This document shows, piece after piece, positions 49,596 to 58,749 of a stretch of DNA of 64,000 bases (its first letter is position 1; each line of letters opens with the position of its first letter). Position numbers and translations under genes: made by a program. The notes under the pieces were generated by a model. That model searched no databases. It worked only from the letters and a program-made list of their open reading frames with translations, and was not told the origin of the DNA. Location of the stretch: NCBI GenBank assembly GCA_003150035.1, contig QALR01000013.1:1-64000 (forward strand), written 5' to 3'. This DNA comes from Clostridiales bacterium (GTDB lineage Bacteria > Bacillota > Clostridia > Oscillospirales > CAG-272).

Positions 49596-52499
49596 AAGCA
49601 GAATTTCAACAGTGTGAACTTTCCCGTCATGGGGACATGGGAGCCGTCCGTGGAAGGGGCTCCCGTCAAAGGCAAAGACGGTCCCGGCGCCTGCCCTTGC
49701 GAATCCCAGACGCTTCCGGATATGTACGTCAAGGGTTGTGTCTTTTGTTTTTACGGTGTAGGATACGGTTTCCATATCCGGCGGCAAAAGCGGAGAAAAG
49801 ACGATTTCCGTGCCTGTGTATGAAAAACCGAGCATTTCCGATATTGTGAGGCTGAGCCAGCTTGCCGTGCCGGACAGCATGGGGCCAATATTTTCTCCGG
49901 TGCGGCTGTTGTTGTACTGCGTGCAGAAGCGCGGATTGCCTTTTGTGATAAAGGGATGCTCCATGGTTTTATAGGGGAGTACGGTGTCTACCGCAAAATA
50001 GGCAAGACGGGAAAGGCGGGCCGCGGTCGCCGTGTCCGATACGGTTTTTGCCGCGCAAAGAGCGGCGCATGCCGCCATCATTGCCGCATGCTTGAACACA
50101 CCGCCGTTCTCTCTGTCGCCGGGGAAATAAGCATCCGCAGCGCCTCCCCTGGCAAGCCGTTCGAGATGGCACGGCGTACATAGCTTGATGCCGGCGTCTG
50201 TGACAAGATAGGCTTCAATCCTGTCCAGCATGGTATGGATTTGCGCCTCACTTGCCACTCCGGATAAAATCGACCAGCTGAATGAGTTGAGAAAATACGT
50301 GCCGGGAATCTTTTCATCGGCGCTGAGCCCGTCGCCCGCAGCACCGAGATAGGTATAGCCGCCGTCTCTTGTTCCGCCGACAAGAACTCGCGCGAAAAAA
50401 TCATTCTTCCAACAGCAGGACCTGATTTTCTCTGCAAGAGATGCGGAATATGCCTCCATCTTTTCCTGGCAGGAGGCGTCTCCCGCTAGTGTGGCGAGTT
50501 TGGCAATGTTGTCGTATGCGATTTTCAGCAGGAAAGCGTTCATTACGCTTTCGGAATAAGAGCTTTGCAGCGGCGCCCCGTAGGGCTCGCCTGTCCGGGC
50601 AAGCTGCGCAAGATAGCGTCTCTCCTTTTCGGGACCGTCGATCCAATCGTCGTCCACCTTCAGGCAATCGTTCCAATCCGCTTTGTCAAGCAGCGGCAGT
50701 CCGTGTGCGCCGACGGAAATACGTCCGCTGTAGGTGACGATGGCAAGCAGTGTTTCCATAACCGTACGGCGGCAGCCCTCCTTGCCGGCTATCGGATACG
50801 ATTCGGAAAGAAACGCCGTGTCCTGCGTCAGGCAAACATACCGATAGACAGCTTGGACGAGCCATAAGCCATCGTCCGAGCACATGCCCGGCTCCTTTCC
50901 GGTCTCATAAAAGTTATGATTGGCATAGCCCATTTCCCATACGTTGGAGAGCCATTCGCCGAGCATCCCGCGGGCAAGCTCGTCTTCTCCCATGCCGATG
51001 ATATAGGGAAGAGAGGCAAACATATCCTGTATCTCACGGAACCCGATTTCCCGGTACGCTTTCTGTGTCCATGCAAAGGAGCGGGACACATAGGATTGAT
51101 AATACACCTGGAACGGCAGATTTCGGTTGACGTAGGCATCAAAGAGAGTATTTCCCGTTTTGACCTGCAGAAAACCGGCATAGCGCTCGGAAAATGCTTT
51201 CACACGGGCGAGCGCCTCCTCTGCGGCATGGGGCTTCCGATAGGTCTCGACAAGGCGGGCAAGCATTCCGGAGACGGTATCGTTTGAGCCTCCTTTTGTG
51301 ATGGTCATGCCGACAAGACAGTCCGCGGCGCGCGTCCCGCCTGCGGGGAGCGGGAGCTTCTTCGAGATGGCAAAAAACGGGACAATCTTAGTCGTATGGG
51401 AACAGGAAAGATGCGCTGCGTTCTGCGGATGATACAGCGTTCCGTTGCCGATAAAATCAGAGTAGCTTGCTGTGTATTCATCCATGAATTCTCCCTCGGA
51501 AACAAGCAGGGCAAAGCGCTTATAGGGTTTTAAATATTGCGGGTGTGGGTTCGGCGAGAGGACTGCCGGCACTCCGTCTATTTTCCAGATGCCGCTTTCC
51601 CACGTTACGCTCGCATAAATAATGTCGTTCATCGCGGATTCCGGCGTGGCAAGTCCAAACATGCCGGTAAAGACGATTTTGATAATTCGTTCGCGGCCCG
51701 TCTTATTCTCAATGGTGACATGCTGCATCTCAACCGCCTCTGGCATTCCTTCCTCCTGCGGCAGGATAAAGATCGTGCGTACAATGCGAAGCCCGCATTT
51801 CGTTTCATACGTAATCACGGTATGGTTCTGTGAATGGCGGCAGATGGCGGAGCCGACATTGGTTTTCGCGTCGGCGGAATAAAAGATGACCTCCCCGTTT
51901 TCGATAAGATAGAACTGTCGGTTGCAGGGCTCGCCGTTTTCCTCGGGGATCAGATTGTAACGCGTAGACGTGACCTGTCTTGCCGCCGTCCCGCGGAAGG
52001 AACCTCGTCCGAGAGAATCGAGCGCGCCCTTGGGGGTGGTGAGAAGAGGCGATGAGAAGCCGATCCGATTGCCGATAAGAAGATTGACATCAAAGTGCGT
52101 GCCGATTTTGCCCGCTTTCAAATCGATCAGATGATCTCCATTTTCATCCAATTTGCCGGCGCTCCCGCAGACGGAAGCATATAGCGTGCACAAAGCCTCT
52201 GCGATTTCGGCGGGAAGCGGCGCTTCGCCCGGTTCGGTCAGGTGGCGCACGGTGTCGCCGAATAAAAAGAGGCTGTTTTGCTCCGAAAACGATTCGAGAT
52301 AGCGGGCAGTCAGAGGAAAATTCAGGATATATTCGGAAAGCGGCGCGTAAAACGGGAGTCCGGCGGCGCCGATCACCTTTCCGGAAAGAGATAGGTAAGA
52401 GGCGCAGAACGCGCCGGTGACGGAACTGCCAAATATTTTGCAGAGCACGTCTTCGGGACCTCCCGTGCAGGATCTGGCGGTTTCTCTTGTGAGCTTCAT
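49593..52499 (-). CDS. GH94-like glycoside phosphorylase
   Basis: The 968-residue protein matches the architecture of glycoside hydrolase family 94. An N-terminal beta-sandwich (to about 330) contains THFDVNLLIGNRIGFSSPLLTTP. An (alpha/alpha)6 barrel follows, with FREIQDMFASLPY, CSDDGLWLVQAVYRY and the general acid Asp608 in KADWNDCL. The phosphate-site region RENGGVFKHAAMMAAC is next, and the C-terminal sandwich is last. GH94 enzymes phosphorolyse beta-glucosides such as cellobiose, laminaribiose or 1,2-beta-glucans. It has no signal peptide, so it acts on imported oligosaccharides. The substrate is not clear. A consensus extended -10 promoter drives it; it appears monocistronic. Confidence 0.88.
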   Translation of the reverse strand: MKLTRETARSCTGGPEDVLCKIFGSSVTGAFCASYLSLSGKVIGAAGLPFYAPLSEYILNFPLTARYLESFSEQNSLFLFGDTVRHLTEPGEAPLPAEIAEALCTLYASVCGSAGKLDENGDHLIDLKAGKIGTHFDVNLLIGNRIGFSSPLLTTPKGALDSLGRGSFRGTAARQVTSTRYNLIPEENGEPCNRQFYLIENGEVIFYSADAKTNVGSAICRHSQNHTVITYETKCGLRIVRTIFILPQEEGMPEAVEMQHVTIENKTGRERIIKIVFTGMFGLATPESAMNDIIYASVTWESGIWKIDGVPAVLSPNPHPQYLKPYKRFALLVSEGEFMDEYTASYSDFIGNGTLYHPQNAAHLSCSHTTKIVPFFAISKKLPLPAGGTRAADCLVGMTITKGGSNDTVSGMLARLVETYRKPHAAEEALARVKAFSERYAGFLQVKTGNTLFDAYVNRNLPFQVYYQSYVSRSFAWTQKAYREIGFREIQDMFASLPYIIGMGEDELARGMLGEWLSNVWEMGYANHNFYETGKEPGMCSDDGLWLVQAVYRYVCLTQDTAFLSESYPIAGKEGCRRTVMETLLAIVTYSGRISVGAHGLPLLDKADWNDCLKVDDDWIDGPEKERRYLAQLARTGEPYGAPLQSSYSESVMNAFLLKIAYDNIAKLATLAGDASCQEKMEAYSASLAEKIRSCCWKNDFFARVLVGGTRDGGYTYLGAAGDGLSADEKIPGTYFLNSFSWSILSGVASEAQIHTMLDRIEAYLVTDAGIKLCTPCHLERLARGGAADAYFPGDRENGGVFKHAAMMAACAALCAAKTVSDTATAARLSRLAYFAVDTVLPYKTMEHPFITKGNPRFCTQYNNSRTGENIGPMLSGTASWLSLTISEMLGFSYTGTEIVFSPLLPPDMETVSYTVKTKDTTLDVHIRKRLGFARAGAGTVFAFDGSPFHGRLPCPHDGKVHTVEILL

Positions 52500-52547
52500 A
52501 AGGAATGTCCTCCGGTTGCGTTTGAGATATTCATAAGAGATGCCCTT

Positions 52548-52576
52548 ATTATATCACCGGCGGCGCTGTTTTTCAA
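52548..52576 (-). promoter_or_regulatory. Promoter for GH94-like gene
   Basis: On the minus strand TTGAAA (52576-52571), 17-base spacer, TATAAT (52553-52548) with TGA extended -10, about 49 bases upstream of the start codon. Confidence 0.85.
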
Positions 52577-52599
52577 TCGGTTTATAAAGACTTGCTTTG

Positions 52600-52637
52600 G
52601 AAAAACGATATGCGGCAAGGCTTTGCCGCATATCGTT
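52600..52637 (-). terminator. Terminator of the small-protein/oxidoreductase operon
   Basis: A perfect 15-base stem (52604-52618 with 52623-52637) and a four-base loop, read leftward, is followed by TTTTT. The stop codon of the small protein gene lies partly inside the stem. Confidence 0.92.
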
Positions 52638-52845
52638 ATTTTGAAATGTGTTTATCCTTGGGTAAAAGAGGAAGATATTCCTCCCACCGGTACTCGCGGA
52701 TTGGCATAACAGGATGCTTTTCATCATCGAAGAGGAGAACTAAGGCGGGATGGATATCGTTATAATTTTCGGCAAAATAGTATCCTTGCAGTTTCCCATC
52801 GCGAATCAGCCGCCGTGCGACGGCGTGATAGCTGTAATATCCCAT
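52636..52845 (-). CDS. Small conserved protein, unknown function
   Basis: A 69-residue protein starting MGYYSYHAVARRLIRDGKL, then YNDIHPALVLLFDDEKHPVMPIREYRWEEYLPLL. The pattern is familiar from small clostridial proteins but no function is known to me. The start at 52845 lies one base beyond the stop of the oxidoreductase gene, consistent with coupled translation. An in-frame ATG at 52884 would overlap that gene by 38 bases and is less likely. The last codons are in the terminator stem. Confidence 0.65.
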   Translation of the reverse strand: MGYYSYHAVARRLIRDGKLQGYYFAENYNDIHPALVLLFDDEKHPVMPIREYRWEEYLPLLPKDKHISK

Positions 52846-52846
52846 G

Positions 52847-54304
52847 CTACCGTGTCTTTCCAACGCCTTTTTCCGCGGGACCATCTAGCAGCCTTCCGTC
52901 TATGTCGAACCGGGAGCCGTGACATGGACAGTCCCAGCTTTTTTCATCCGGATTCCACACGAGCTCGCAGCCGAGATGCGGACATTTCACCGAGACAACA
53001 TGCAGCTTGGTTTTTCCATCCGGCAGAATTTCCCGATAAACGCCGCGTTTATGCCCGCCGATTTGCACAATTCCGCCGTGTCCGGGCGGAATTGTGCGAG
53101 CGTCCCGGTTCGGTAGATAAAAAACCTGCTTTGCGAGGCTTCCGGCGGTCTGTATACCGTCCGAGAGGATGGCGGCAATTCCGACAAGCTTGCGGGATGG
53201 GGAAAAAACGGACGCATAACGGTTGGGCTTTCTTCGGATCAGATCGCAGAGGAGCTTTGCCGCGACCATGGCGCTAGTCATCCCCCATTTGCAAAACCCC
53301 GTCGCAACATAGGTATCCGGTGTATTCTTGGAAAAGCGTCCGATATATGGGATATGATCCGGCGTCATACAGTCCTGTGCGGACCATTGACACAAAATCT
53401 GAGCGCCGGGAAAGAGCCGTTCCGCTGCCTGCTTGAGCGTTTGAAAGCTGCCGCCGTCTGGATTTTTTCCCGTTCGGTGTCCCGCACCGCCGAGCAATAT
53501 GACGCCGTCTCCGGCCCCTCGAAGAGAAAAGCCATCCTTGTCCGCTCCGTAATACATGCCGTGAAGGTGAAACGCGCTCTCCAGTGCAATAACGTAACTT
53601 CGTTCTCTGTGCATTCGCATAAAATAGAAGCCCGGCAAATTGATTTTGGGGAAATTTGTAGCGAAGATGAGCTTTTTAGCGTGGATGCTTCCCCCCGGTA
53701 CTGTTACCGAACGACCTTTTATCGCAAGCACCGGGGAGTTTTCGTAAATTTCCAGTCCGGGGAGCAGCGCCGTGAGAAACTTGAGCGGATGAAACTGCGC
53801 TTGCTTTTCAAAACGGACGGCGCCCGCCGCCGAAAAGGGAAGCTCGGTTTCTATGACAAAAGAGGCGGGCAGTCCAAGCGCAATCGCCGATTCGGTTTCT
53901 CTTTTCAGCGCTTCCCTATCTGTAGAATACACATAGGCAGGGAGCGTTTCCATTTCGCATTCAATGTTTTTTTCGTTTGCGATTCTGCGGTATTCCGCAA
54001 TCGCCGCTTCGCTCGCCTCCGCGTAGGCGCGCGCCGTTGTGAAGCCATGCGTTCGGATCATTTTTTCATAAATAAGTCCATGCTGTGAGGTGATTTTGGC
54101 GGTGGTACGTCCGGTTTGCCCGGAAAAAAGCGAAGCTGCCTCTAGCACGGTGCACCGTACTCCTTTTTCTGTCAGCATATAGGCCGTCAGAATTCCCGCG
54201 ATGCCGCCGCCGATTATCAGAACATCTGTGTGACTATCCCCGGTAAATGAAGGATAGGAAGGGACGGATACCGTTTTCTCCCATAAGGATTTTGTGCTTT
54301 CCAT
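52847..54304 (-). CDS. FAD-dependent oxidoreductase with C-terminal Rieske domain
   Basis: The 485-residue protein joins a DAO-type FAD oxidoreductase (ADP-binding VLIIGGGIAGILTAYML, LFSGQTGRTTAKIT, GFCKWGMTSAMVAAKLL) to a Rieske [2Fe-2S] domain at about 430-485. That domain has CPHLGCELVW and CPCHGSRFD, the CxH and CxxH ligands. Such fusions are common in Firmicutes; the substrate is unknown. It is cytoplasmic. It is followed directly by a 69-residue protein gene. The start is the first Met (54304), with GGAG a few bases upstream. Confidence 0.9.
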   Translation of the reverse strand: MESTKSLWEKTVSVPSYPSFTGDSHTDVLIIGGGIAGILTAYMLTEKGVRCTVLEAASLFSGQTGRTTAKITSQHGLIYEKMIRTHGFTTARAYAEASEAAIAEYRRIANEKNIECEMETLPAYVYSTDREALKRETESAIALGLPASFVIETELPFSAAGAVRFEKQAQFHPLKFLTALLPGLEIYENSPVLAIKGRSVTVPGGSIHAKKLIFATNFPKINLPGFYFMRMHRERSYVIALESAFHLHGMYYGADKDGFSLRGAGDGVILLGGAGHRTGKNPDGGSFQTLKQAAERLFPGAQILCQWSAQDCMTPDHIPYIGRFSKNTPDTYVATGFCKWGMTSAMVAAKLLCDLIRRKPNRYASVFSPSRKLVGIAAILSDGIQTAGSLAKQVFYLPNRDARTIPPGHGGIVQIGGHKRGVYREILPDGKTKLHVVSVKCPHLGCELVWNPDEKSWDCPCHGSRFDIDGRLLDGPAEKGVGKTR

Positions 54305-54336
54305 GATACGCGCTCTCCTTTGGTTGTGTTTCGCGG

Positions 54337-54540
54337 TTACCTATCTGCGGATTTGCTGTCCGCGAGCTTTTGCACAAAATCTGCCATTTCCGCTTTGGAG
54401 TCGATGTTCTGCGCCCTGCGGATGACTTCCTCTTGCTGTATTTTACTCATAGTCGAAAATTTTTCCATTGCCGCTATATTTTGGGCAAAAGCCATGCCGA
54501 GTCCTAGTGGAATTTCGCTGTTTGTCAAATTTTTATCCAT
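54337..54540 (-). CDS. Small helical protein, unknown function
   Basis: A 67-residue protein beginning MDKNLTNSEIPLGLGMAFAQN and ending in a charged helical part (QQEEVIRRAQNIDSKAEMADFVQKLADS). Two adjacent ATGs (54543/54540) follow GGGAGGAA. 54540 has the better spacing. The family is familiar to me as hypothetical clostridial proteins without assigned role. It lies between the SipL-like gene and the oxidoreductase, 32 bases upstream of the latter. Confidence 0.65.
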   Translation of the reverse strand: MDKNLTNSEIPLGLGMAFAQNIAAMEKFSTMSKIQQEEVIRRAQNIDSKAEMADFVQKLADSKSADR

Positions 54541-54665
54541 CATTTCCTCCCGCCCGTTTTTCATGTCGGGCATTTTTATAGATTTCGAAAAAGATTCCGG
54601 AGCGCCGCGATGAGGCGCCGTTCCTCTTTATTTTTTGCAGAACTCGCTTTCTCATTCAGAAATCG

Positions 54666-54699
54666 AAAAAAGTCTCCGCTTTTGGCGGAGACTTTTTTT
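54666..54699. terminator. Bidirectional terminator downstream of SipL-like gene
   Basis: AAGTCTCCGC (54670-54679) pairs with GCGGAGACTT (54685-54694) around TTTTG, with A-run and T-run on the two sides. Confidence 0.93.
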
Positions 54700-56308
54700 A
54701 TATAACCTTACTGTATCCCGGTGTGCCGGAACTGCGTTTTGGGATAACCAGAACGCCAGAGACTGTGTCGGCAGATATGCCGTTGACGGCCATAATTTCC
54801 GGAACCGTGGTGCGGTATTTTTTCGCGACGTCCCACAGCGTATCTTCCGCTGTCGGGTAGTAAAGAGTGAGTGAGGCGCCGGAGCTCCGGGAAATCGGCT
54901 GATCCTTGTATACATTGCTTTGCTTTATCATTTCCTGCTTGTGCTTTTCAAAAATTACATAGGGGATGAAGATTTCAAGGTCACTGTAAATGTTGTTTTC
55001 ATCGAGTCTGCTCACAGCGGACATTACGAAGGCGTCGGCGATGTAGCCGAACGATTCCGGTATGCGTCCGGCTTCCGTTTGTGCGCGGAAGGGAACAGAA
55101 TAATTGCGGCTTTGATAGACGCCGGCTCCGTTTGTTAGAATGACCGAGACCTCTGCGTTTCCGCTAAAAATCAGCTTGCCGGACTGCTTTTCGACGCTCT
55201 CCACCGAGGCGGTAGCCGTTGTGGCGACAATTTCATCAAAATCGGTGTCGTCGCGCGACGTGCTGCCGTCTGCCGTAAAGTTAAAGGCTTTTGTATAGAG
55301 CACGGTGTCGTATTCTAACGCTTCTGTTTCCTCAGCGCTCTCAAAATCCGTCGAATACATATCGGTCGTGACCTCGTTCTCTTCATTGCAAAAGACTCTG
55401 GCGAATACGTTGTAATTGAAGTCAAGCTCGACGGTGCGGCTTTCCCCAAAATTATTTTCCTGCGGACGGAATTCAAGAGAGTCGGTACGGACGGATGCGA
55501 AAGGAACACAGCTCTCTGTTACTCCCTCGGCTTCGATTTCGCCGGAAATCGGGATTTTTCTCGAGAACGCCACATATTTCGGTGGTACCGTGTTTTCAGC
55601 GTCAGCGGACTGCTCTGTTTTTGCAAGATAAAGGATGCTAGTAACGATGTCCCCTTTATAGGTGAGTTTGTTTTCCCCTGCACGCATATCGCTGATATAA
55701 GGGTCTAGCTCTACGGCGATGATATCCTCAATCGCCGGCATGGAAGCATCGATCTCAAGGTCTTCACTGATAGGCGTTGCGGTCTCTTCGGCGCTTGTTT
55801 CATAGACGCTCCAGATGGCGCGGTTGCGGTATTGTAGCGCCGCTTCCTCATCGGAGGTTAGTCTGCCTGAGACGGCCGGTACGGTGGAGGTGCGGCACAT
55901 CACAGAAGCTTTGGCAACTATCTTCGCTTTCGCCGTTAATTTGCGTGGATTTTGAAGTCTGCAGGAAACATTGGCAATTCCCGGCTCAAACAGGATATCG
56001 CAGTCGCCTGCTGCGCCGGATACCGCCATCTCTCCTGAAAAATCCGTGTCGAATTCCGCACTTCGGATGTTGCCGTCGCTTGTCGCATAGACGATATAAA
56101 ATTTGATCTTTCCGTCGTATTCTAACGTATCCGCCGAGAGATATTTGCTGCTCTCGCCGATTTTTGCGCTTACCTTGAGGAGTCTGTTGATGTCGGGAAG
56201 ATAGTCCGGCAGATTGTACTCGGTCGAAACCTCCTTGGTGGTCGCGCCTTCAAAAGTTTTGGAGAGGACGCTGTGCCCCATATCGTTTTCGCTGTTTTGC
56301 ATAAACAT
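54698..56308 (-). CDS. DUF3794 and LysM protein, SipL-like spore morphogenesis factor
   Basis: The protein is 536 residues from the chosen start. It has repeated DUF3794 (SPOCS) segments, such as EVSTEYNLPDYLPDINRLLKVSAKI, DIIAVELDPYISDMRAGENKL and the later LEIFIPYVIFEK. A C-terminal LysM (about 490-530) contains LWDVAKKYRTTVPEIMAVNGI. This is the layout of clostridial SipL, which binds SpoIVA through LysM and helps to coat the forespore. The ATG at 56308 has AGGAA upstream; an upstream TTG at 56386 has no ribosome site, though an ATG at 56314 is possible. It is leftward, in a block with sigK. Confidence 0.85.
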   Translation of the reverse strand: MFMQNSENDMGHSVLSKTFEGATTKEVSTEYNLPDYLPDINRLLKVSAKIGESSKYLSADTLEYDGKIKFYIVYATSDGNIRSAEFDTDFSGEMAVSGAAGDCDILFEPGIANVSCRLQNPRKLTAKAKIVAKASVMCRTSTVPAVSGRLTSDEEAALQYRNRAIWSVYETSAEETATPISEDLEIDASMPAIEDIIAVELDPYISDMRAGENKLTYKGDIVTSILYLAKTEQSADAENTVPPKYVAFSRKIPISGEIEAEGVTESCVPFASVRTDSLEFRPQENNFGESRTVELDFNYNVFARVFCNEENEVTTDMYSTDFESAEETEALEYDTVLYTKAFNFTADGSTSRDDTDFDEIVATTATASVESVEKQSGKLIFSGNAEVSVILTNGAGVYQSRNYSVPFRAQTEAGRIPESFGYIADAFVMSAVSRLDENNIYSDLEIFIPYVIFEKHKQEMIKQSNVYKDQPISRSSGASLTLYYPTAEDTLWDVAKKYRTTVPEIMAVNGISADTVSGVLVIPKRSSGTPGYSKVI

Positions 56309-56542
56309 ATCCATTCCTGCTTTCTCGGCGAAATATCGTAGCCGCCGGTCCTCGCCGCAGACAAAGGCGGATTTTATTTGATTCAAATTTATTCACGGAC
56401 CGATGATTTTATGACTGCAGCACGGAATTTCCGATGAAAATCATGCCTGCGGAGCTAGCTCCGCTTTGCCTTCCTGCGCTTTTGGCTTTGTTTTGTACGC
56501 ATAAAAAGAAAAAGATTAAGAATGTGGAGAGAAAAACTGTTC

Positions 56543-57235
56543 TTAAAATGGGGAGTGAGACAGATGCTTGCTGATTTTTTCCAGAGCCGCTTTTTCAATA
56601 CGCGATACGTAGGAGCGGGAGATGCCAAGCTTTGCCGCCGTTTCTCTTTGCGTGATAGCCGGTTTTCCGTTCAGCCCATATCGCATGGTGATGATCTGAC
56701 GTTCCCGCGGCTCCAGAAGATTGTTGACGATCTCAAGCGCCCTCCGGCTCTTAAATTTCAGGTCGAGGTCATCGGCAATGGTGTCGTCCACGCTGATGAT
56801 ATCGATATAGGTGAGAGGATTCCCGTCTTTGTCCGTATCAATGGTCTCGTTGATGGATACCTCACAGGAGCTTTTCTTTTGGGTGCGAAAATACATCAGA
56901 ATTTCATTTTGAAGGCATTTGCTAGCATAGGTGGCAAATCTTGCGCCATTGGAAACATCAAAGGAATCGATTGCTTTAATAAGACCGATGGTTCCGACTG
57001 AGATAAGATCATCCTGATTTTTGCTTGTGGTATAGTATTTTTTTACGATATGGGCGACCAAGCGCAGGTTATGCTCGATGAGCTTTTCACGCGCTTTCAT
57101 GTCGCCCTCACGCATCCTGCGGAAGCATTCTGCCTCTTGCGCGGGAGGCAGAGGCGGCGGAAAGCTCTGTGAATAGGAAACCTTGAGGAACAGGTATAGA
57201 ATATTGGACATAAGCCATGACAAAAAATAGGACAT
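56543..57235 (-). CDS. sigK: Sporulation sigma factor sigma-K
   Basis: The 230-residue pro-sigma factor has a hydrophobic N-terminal pro-segment (YFLSWLMSNILYLFLKVS). Region 2 follows (LIEHNLRLVAHIVKKYY, DDLISVGTIGLIKAIDSFD, RFATYASKCLQNEILMYFR). Region 4 carries the HTH TQRETAAKLGISRSYVSRIEKAALEKI. The closely matching features of SigK are the pro-peptide and SQSFPPPL. SigE is less likely. The gene is intact, not split by a skin element. GGAGGG lies before the ATG at 57235; an in-frame start at 57334 is not supported. Activation needs removal of the pro-peptide in the mother cell. Confidence 0.93.
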   Translation of the reverse strand: MSYFLSWLMSNILYLFLKVSYSQSFPPPLPPAQEAECFRRMREGDMKAREKLIEHNLRLVAHIVKKYYTTSKNQDDLISVGTIGLIKAIDSFDVSNGARFATYASKCLQNEILMYFRTQKKSSCEVSINETIDTDKDGNPLTYIDIISVDDTIADDLDLKFKSRRALEIVNNLLEPRERQIITMRYGLNGKPAITQRETAAKLGISRSYVSRIEKAALEKISKHLSHSPF

Positions 57236-57352
57236 GACGACCCTCCGAAATCCGCTGCAGAAGGCGTCCGCTGCGGAAATTCCGGCGGACGTTGCGAGCG
57301 GGACTCTTTTATCATATATATTCACAAAAATCAAAACCTTGCGTATTTTCTA

Positions 57353-57381
57353 TTGCGTACCCCAATATTTTTGTGTATAAT
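57353..57381 (+). promoter_or_regulatory. Promoter for DUF2500-ppx pair
   Basis: TTGCGT (57353-57358), 17-base spacer, TATAAT (57376-57381), about 29 bases before the start codon. Confidence 0.75.
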
Positions 57382-57409
57382 AAAGCTATGACAAAGGAGG
57401 TGCTCTCAG

Positions 57410-57757
57410 ATGATGTCGGATATAATAGGGACAGTCATTCCCCTTCTTGTTTTGCTTGTATTTTTGATTGTCATCGGCATCGCTGTGTTTTCCGTTTTCA
57501 GAACCATTTCACAGGGAAAAAAGAATGCCGCCTGTCCGCGGGTTACCGCCCCCGCCACATTGGTTGCCAAGCGGCATTTGGTTCGCGGGAGCGGCAGCAC
57601 AGCGAGCCGCACATGGTATTACATGACATTTGAATTTGAAAGCGGCGACCGTGCGGAGTTTTCTGTGCCGTCAGACGTATTTGGGCTTTCTGTCGAAGGA
57701 GATCATGGGAAGCTGATGTTTCAGGGAACTTGGTTTATCAGCTTTGAGAGGGAATGA
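57410..57757 (+). CDS. DUF2500-family membrane-anchored protein
   Basis: The 115-residue protein has an N-terminal membrane helix (IIGTVIPLLVLLVFLIVIGIAVF) and a soluble beta-rich domain (RTWYYMTFEFESGDRAEFSVPSDVFGLSVEGDHGKLMFQGTWFISFER). This matches DUF2500, a family of unknown function. AAAGGAGGTG lies before an ATG pair (57410/57413). It overlaps the next gene by four bases (ATGA), so the two are co-translated. It starts a rightward unit within an otherwise leftward sporulation region. Confidence 0.87.
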   Translation: MMSDIIGTVIPLLVLLVFLIVIGIAVFSVFRTISQGKKNAACPRVTAPATLVAKRHLVRGSGSTASRTWYYMTFEFESGDRAEFSVPSDVFGLSVEGDHGKLMFQGTWFISFERE

Positions 57758-58749
57758 AAAAGGTTTTTCAGGCGAGGCATGCAATGAAAGATTGGAACGA
57801 ACCTATCTATAAATATGCGGTTGTGGACATCGGTGCGAACAGCGTGCGAATGAACCTCTACGACATCGATACGCGGACCGGCGCGTTCACGGTTTTTGCG
57901 TCTGCGCGCAGTATGCTAGGCCTTGCCGCTTATGTGAAGGATGAAATGTTGACGGCAGACGGGGCGGGAAAGCTGTTTTCTGTGCTGCGGGAATTTCTTG
58001 CGAGGGCAAACAGCGTCCCATGCGACGGTTTTTTTGCGTTTGCCACTGCGTCTCTGCGTGGGCTTGCCAACAGCGAAGAGGTCCTCCGCAATATCAAAGA
58101 CAAGCTTGGCATTGAAATTGAGATTATCAGCGGGAGAACAGAAACCTTTTATGATTTTACGGCAATCCGGAACCGTTTTCCGTCGGTTTCCTGCGGAACC
58201 TTCATCGATATGGGAGGAGGAAGCACGGAGATTGCCGTTTTCGACGCAGACGGGATCCGGGTGCAGGAAAGCTTGCCTGTCGGGTGTGTCCGCTTGATGA
58301 AGAACTTCACGAATGCGACGAAACGAGATCCGTTTCCGGATGAAAAGGAAGTCGAGCGCATCCGGCAATATGTAAGGCAGACCATTTCGGCCTATCCAAA
58401 TTTTCGGAACGTGGGCGGTACGGCATTTTTTATCGGGGGTACGGCACGTGCGTCCATGCGACTGCACGACGCGGATGCGAGCTCTGTTTCGGACGGCAGC
58501 ACACTTTCCGTATCGGAACTGAAAAAAACAGCGGACGCCGCGATTTGCGACGCCCGCGCAGGAGGAAACCATATCCGGAGTGTGGTGCCGGATAGGGCAG
58601 CCACCATCATTCCCGGCCTTTTTGCCTATTTGGAGATTGCCGCGTATATGGGACTCTCTGGCTTTATCTTGAGCACGGCCGGGGTAAGGGAAGGCTATTT
58701 GATTGAGTTCATCAGGAAAATGCTTCCCCGAAGATTTCAAGAAACTTAA
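57754..58749 (+). CDS. Ppx/GppA-family phosphatase
   Basis: The 331-residue protein belongs to the exopolyphosphatase/pppGpp phosphatase group of the ASKHA superfamily. The phosphate-1 region is VVDIGANSVRMNLYD, the catalytic area is FAFATASLRGLAN and ISGRTETF, and phosphate 2 is FIDMGGGSTEIAVFD; the later FFIGGTARASM completes the site. It may break down polyphosphate or (p)ppGpp; which one cannot be read. It is translated by overlap with the DUF2500 gene. Its 3' end overlaps spoIIR on the other strand by 38 bases, a tail-to-tail arrangement. Confidence 0.9.
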   Translation: MKKVFQARHAMKDWNEPIYKYAVVDIGANSVRMNLYDIDTRTGAFTVFASARSMLGLAAYVKDEMLTADGAGKLFSVLREFLARANSVPCDGFFAFATASLRGLANSEEVLRNIKDKLGIEIEIISGRTETFYDFTAIRNRFPSVSCGTFIDMGGGSTEIAVFDADGIRVQESLPVGCVRLMKNFTNATKRDPFPDEKEVERIRQYVRQTISAYPNFRNVGGTAFFIGGTARASMRLHDADASSVSDGSTLSVSELKKTADAAICDARAGGNHIRSVVPDRAATIIPGLFAYLEIAAYMGLSGFILSTAGVREGYLIEFIRKMLPRRFQET

